DNA of 43,343 nt from a bacterium (GTDB lineage Bacteria; Desulfobacterota; JAPLJL01), in assembly GCA_028713675.1 (NCBI GenBank), contig JAQTNV010000030.1, positions 1 to 43,343 on the forward strand, in the 5' to 3' direction. Position 1 is the stretch's first letter. Each line of letters opens with the position of its first letter. Under the pieces are notes generated by a model. It did not search any database. It had not been told where the DNA came from and saw only the letters and a program-made list of their open reading frames with translations. A program made the translations under genes and the position numbers. Shown here in pieces: positions 42,120-43,343 of this stretch.

Positions 42120-42250
42120 AAAGCTTGGCTGTGAAAAAGGGCTGGTGCTTGACTTATCTTACTTTCATTCTTTTAACTCGAAACCAGAAACCTGAAACGC
42201 GAAACGATTTTCTCCGCAATCGTCACTCGTCAATCTTCAATCGTCAATTT
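42120..42250. repeat. Spacer of degenerate word repeats
   Basis: GAAACCAGAAACCTGAAACG-type words and CGTCAATCTTCAATCGTCAA-type words drift through the gap after asnB. No terminator hairpin is visible. Confidence 0.55.
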
Positions 42251-43343
42251 TCAAAGGTAGTTCTGCCTCCAGAGTTCGAACATGATCAGGGTCCAAAGCT
42301 GTTTGCGGTTGTCCTTCTTCCCGGCGCAATGCTCCCCGATCATAGTGGTAATGTGTTCCGGGTTGAAGATCCCCTCCCGCCTGATCTTCCCCGGCTCCAG
42401 AAGATTAAGCATCAGGTCATTCAGTTCCCCCCGGAGCCATAAGCCCACGGGGATGCCGAATCCTTTTTTCTGCCGGTTCAGGATTTCCGGGGGAAGCAGA
42501 CCTTTTAAAGCCCGTTTCAGAATGTACTTGGTCGTCAGACCCCGGATTTTCATTCCGGCCGGGAGCGAGTTCACGAACCCGACCAGTTCCGGATCCAGAA
42601 AGGGAGCCCGCACCTCGAGGGAAACCGCCATGCTGGCCCGGTCGACTTTGGCCAGGATGTCCTCGGCCAGATAGAACTTCAGGTAGAGGTAGGTCAGGCG
42701 GTCCCAGACGTTCCGGGAGACAATCCCCGGGACCAGCGCCCGGATGGGCGCGTACGGGTCGGATCCCGCCACTGCTTTCTCGTAATCCCCGGAAAACAAC
42801 CCGGCCTGGTCATCCGGGGAAAAAGCCCCCAGCCAGACCTGGTTGCGAATCTCTGGCGGATAGGGAATGCCTTTGAGAAACTGCTTGGCCCGGAAATCCC
42901 AGCTCATGTTCTTCATCGAAACCGGCAGGCGCCGCGCCACCTCGTGGAATCCTTTCTGAAGCAGGCGGGGAAGACGGGCGAAAACCAGGGCCAGGCGGTG
43001 GGCCTGAAAAGTGGGATAACCGGAAAAAAGCTCGTCGCCCCCGTCGCCTCCCAGGGCCACGGTCACGTTCCGGCGGGTGAAACGGGAAAGCAGGTAGGTG
43101 GGAATGATCGAGGCATCGGCGAAAGGTTCGTCGAGAATTCGGGCCACGTCCGGAAATATTTCGAGCATCCGGCGGGGATCCAGGATCTCTTCGTGATGAT
43201 CGGTTCCGAAATACCTGGCCACCTGGCGGGCGTAGCTGGACTCGTCAAACGACTTCTCCTCGAACCCGATGGTGAAGGTCTGGATCTTTCCCGGGTCCCG
43301 CAGCCGGCTCATCATCGCCACCACCGCGCTCGAGTCGATCCCG
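42251..43343 (-). CDS. asnB: Asparagine synthase (glutamine-hydrolysing), C-terminal part; 5' end beyond the window
   Basis: About 364 codons of the AsnB synthetase domain, which activates aspartate (or a related carboxylate) with ATP and amidates it. The pyrophosphate-loop remnant GIDSSAVVAMMS is at the window edge, followed by FTIGFEEKSFDES, ALGGDGGDELFSGY and the conserved VDRASMAVSLEVRAPFLD and KGFGIPVGLWLRGEL. The N-terminal glutaminase domain lies beyond 43343. AsnB-like proteins also serve in polysaccharide or exosortase-linked clusters, so the acceptor is not certain. Family membership is secure. Confidence 0.93.
   Translation of the reverse strand, partial: GIDSSAVVAMMSRLRDPGKIQTFTIGFEEKSFDESSYARQVARYFGTDHHEEILDPRRMLEIFPDVARILDEPFADASIIPTYLLSRFTRRNVTVALGGDGGDELFSGYPTFQAHRLALVFARLPRLLQKGFHEVARRLPVSMKNMSWDFRAKQFLKGIPYPPEIRNQVWLGAFSPDDQAGLFSGDYEKAVAGSDPYAPIRALVPGIVSRNVWDRLTYLYLKFYLAEDILAKVDRASMAVSLEVRAPFLDPELVGFVNSLPAGMKIRGLTTKYILKRALKGLLPPEILNRQKKGFGIPVGLWLRGELNDLMLNLLEPGKIRREGIFNPEHITTMIGEHCAGKKDNRKQLWTLIMFELWRQNYL

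Overview
The window looks like chromosomal DNA from a GC-rich anaerobic bacterium. A member of the Desulfobacterota (deltaproteobacterial, Syntrophales-like) is my best guess. The reasons are an archaeal-type split glutamate synthase, HydB/HydC-type NADH modules, GTP-dependent PEP carboxykinase, a GAF-NifA-like sigma-54 activator and a cyclic di-AMP riboswitch. The taxonomic call is inference from gene content only. No rRNA, tRNA, CRISPR array, transposase or prophage gene was found.

Layout. 1-2.4 kb (minus): the 5' part of pckG and a small XRE regulator. 2.5-2.7 kb (plus): an orphan promoter-to-terminator unit that looks like an undescribed small RNA. 2.9-9.4 kb: alaS (minus), then a phosphate block phoB-phoR-pit (plus) with two phased Pho-box-like arrays. 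9.5-11.7 kb: a c-di-AMP (ydaO-type) riboswitch in front of a KimA-type potassium importer. 11.7-25.9 kb (minus): a long nitrogen-assimilation block. Its order in transcription is a GAF-ANTAR regulator, a four-cluster ferredoxin, a flavin oxidoreductase, three split glutamate synthase subunits, NAD synthetase, glutamine synthetase, a NifA-like activator, a small HiPIP-like protein, an ammonium channel and PII. 26-29.4 kb (plus): a crotonase, an SCP2-like protein and an iron alcohol dehydrogenase. 29.6-34.9 kb: amino-sugar genes glmS, glmM and a left-handed beta-helix acyltransferase (minus), with a membrane protein of unknown function between them (plus). 35.2-41.9 kb (minus): a NuoE/NuoF/NuoG-like NADH module bracketed by two paralogous FMN-binding glutamate-synthase-like proteins. 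42.3 kb to the end: the C-terminal part of an asparagine synthase.

The main theme is nitrogen assimilation under sigma-54 control. I find three near-perfect -24/-12 promoters, in front of the HiPIP-like/amtB/PII unit, the ANTAR/GOGAT unit and one FMN glutamate-synthase-like gene. Two of them share an upstream element at the same distance (101 and 102 bp). PII lacks the uridylylation tyrosine and GlnA has Phe at the adenylylation position, so control is probably by binding and transcription rather than by GlnD/GlnE modification.

The best candidate for a new system is the 35-42 kb cluster. It has the flavin and iron-sulfur core of a HydABC-like electron-bifurcating enzyme, but no hydrogenase catalytic domain, and it is bracketed by two glutamate-synthase-like flavoproteins. 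Its operon has a roughly 170-nt structured leader that ends in an intrinsic terminator. Other leads are a two-copy structured repeat whose closing helix shows a compensatory base change, and gene-free spacers filled with degenerate word-like repeats.
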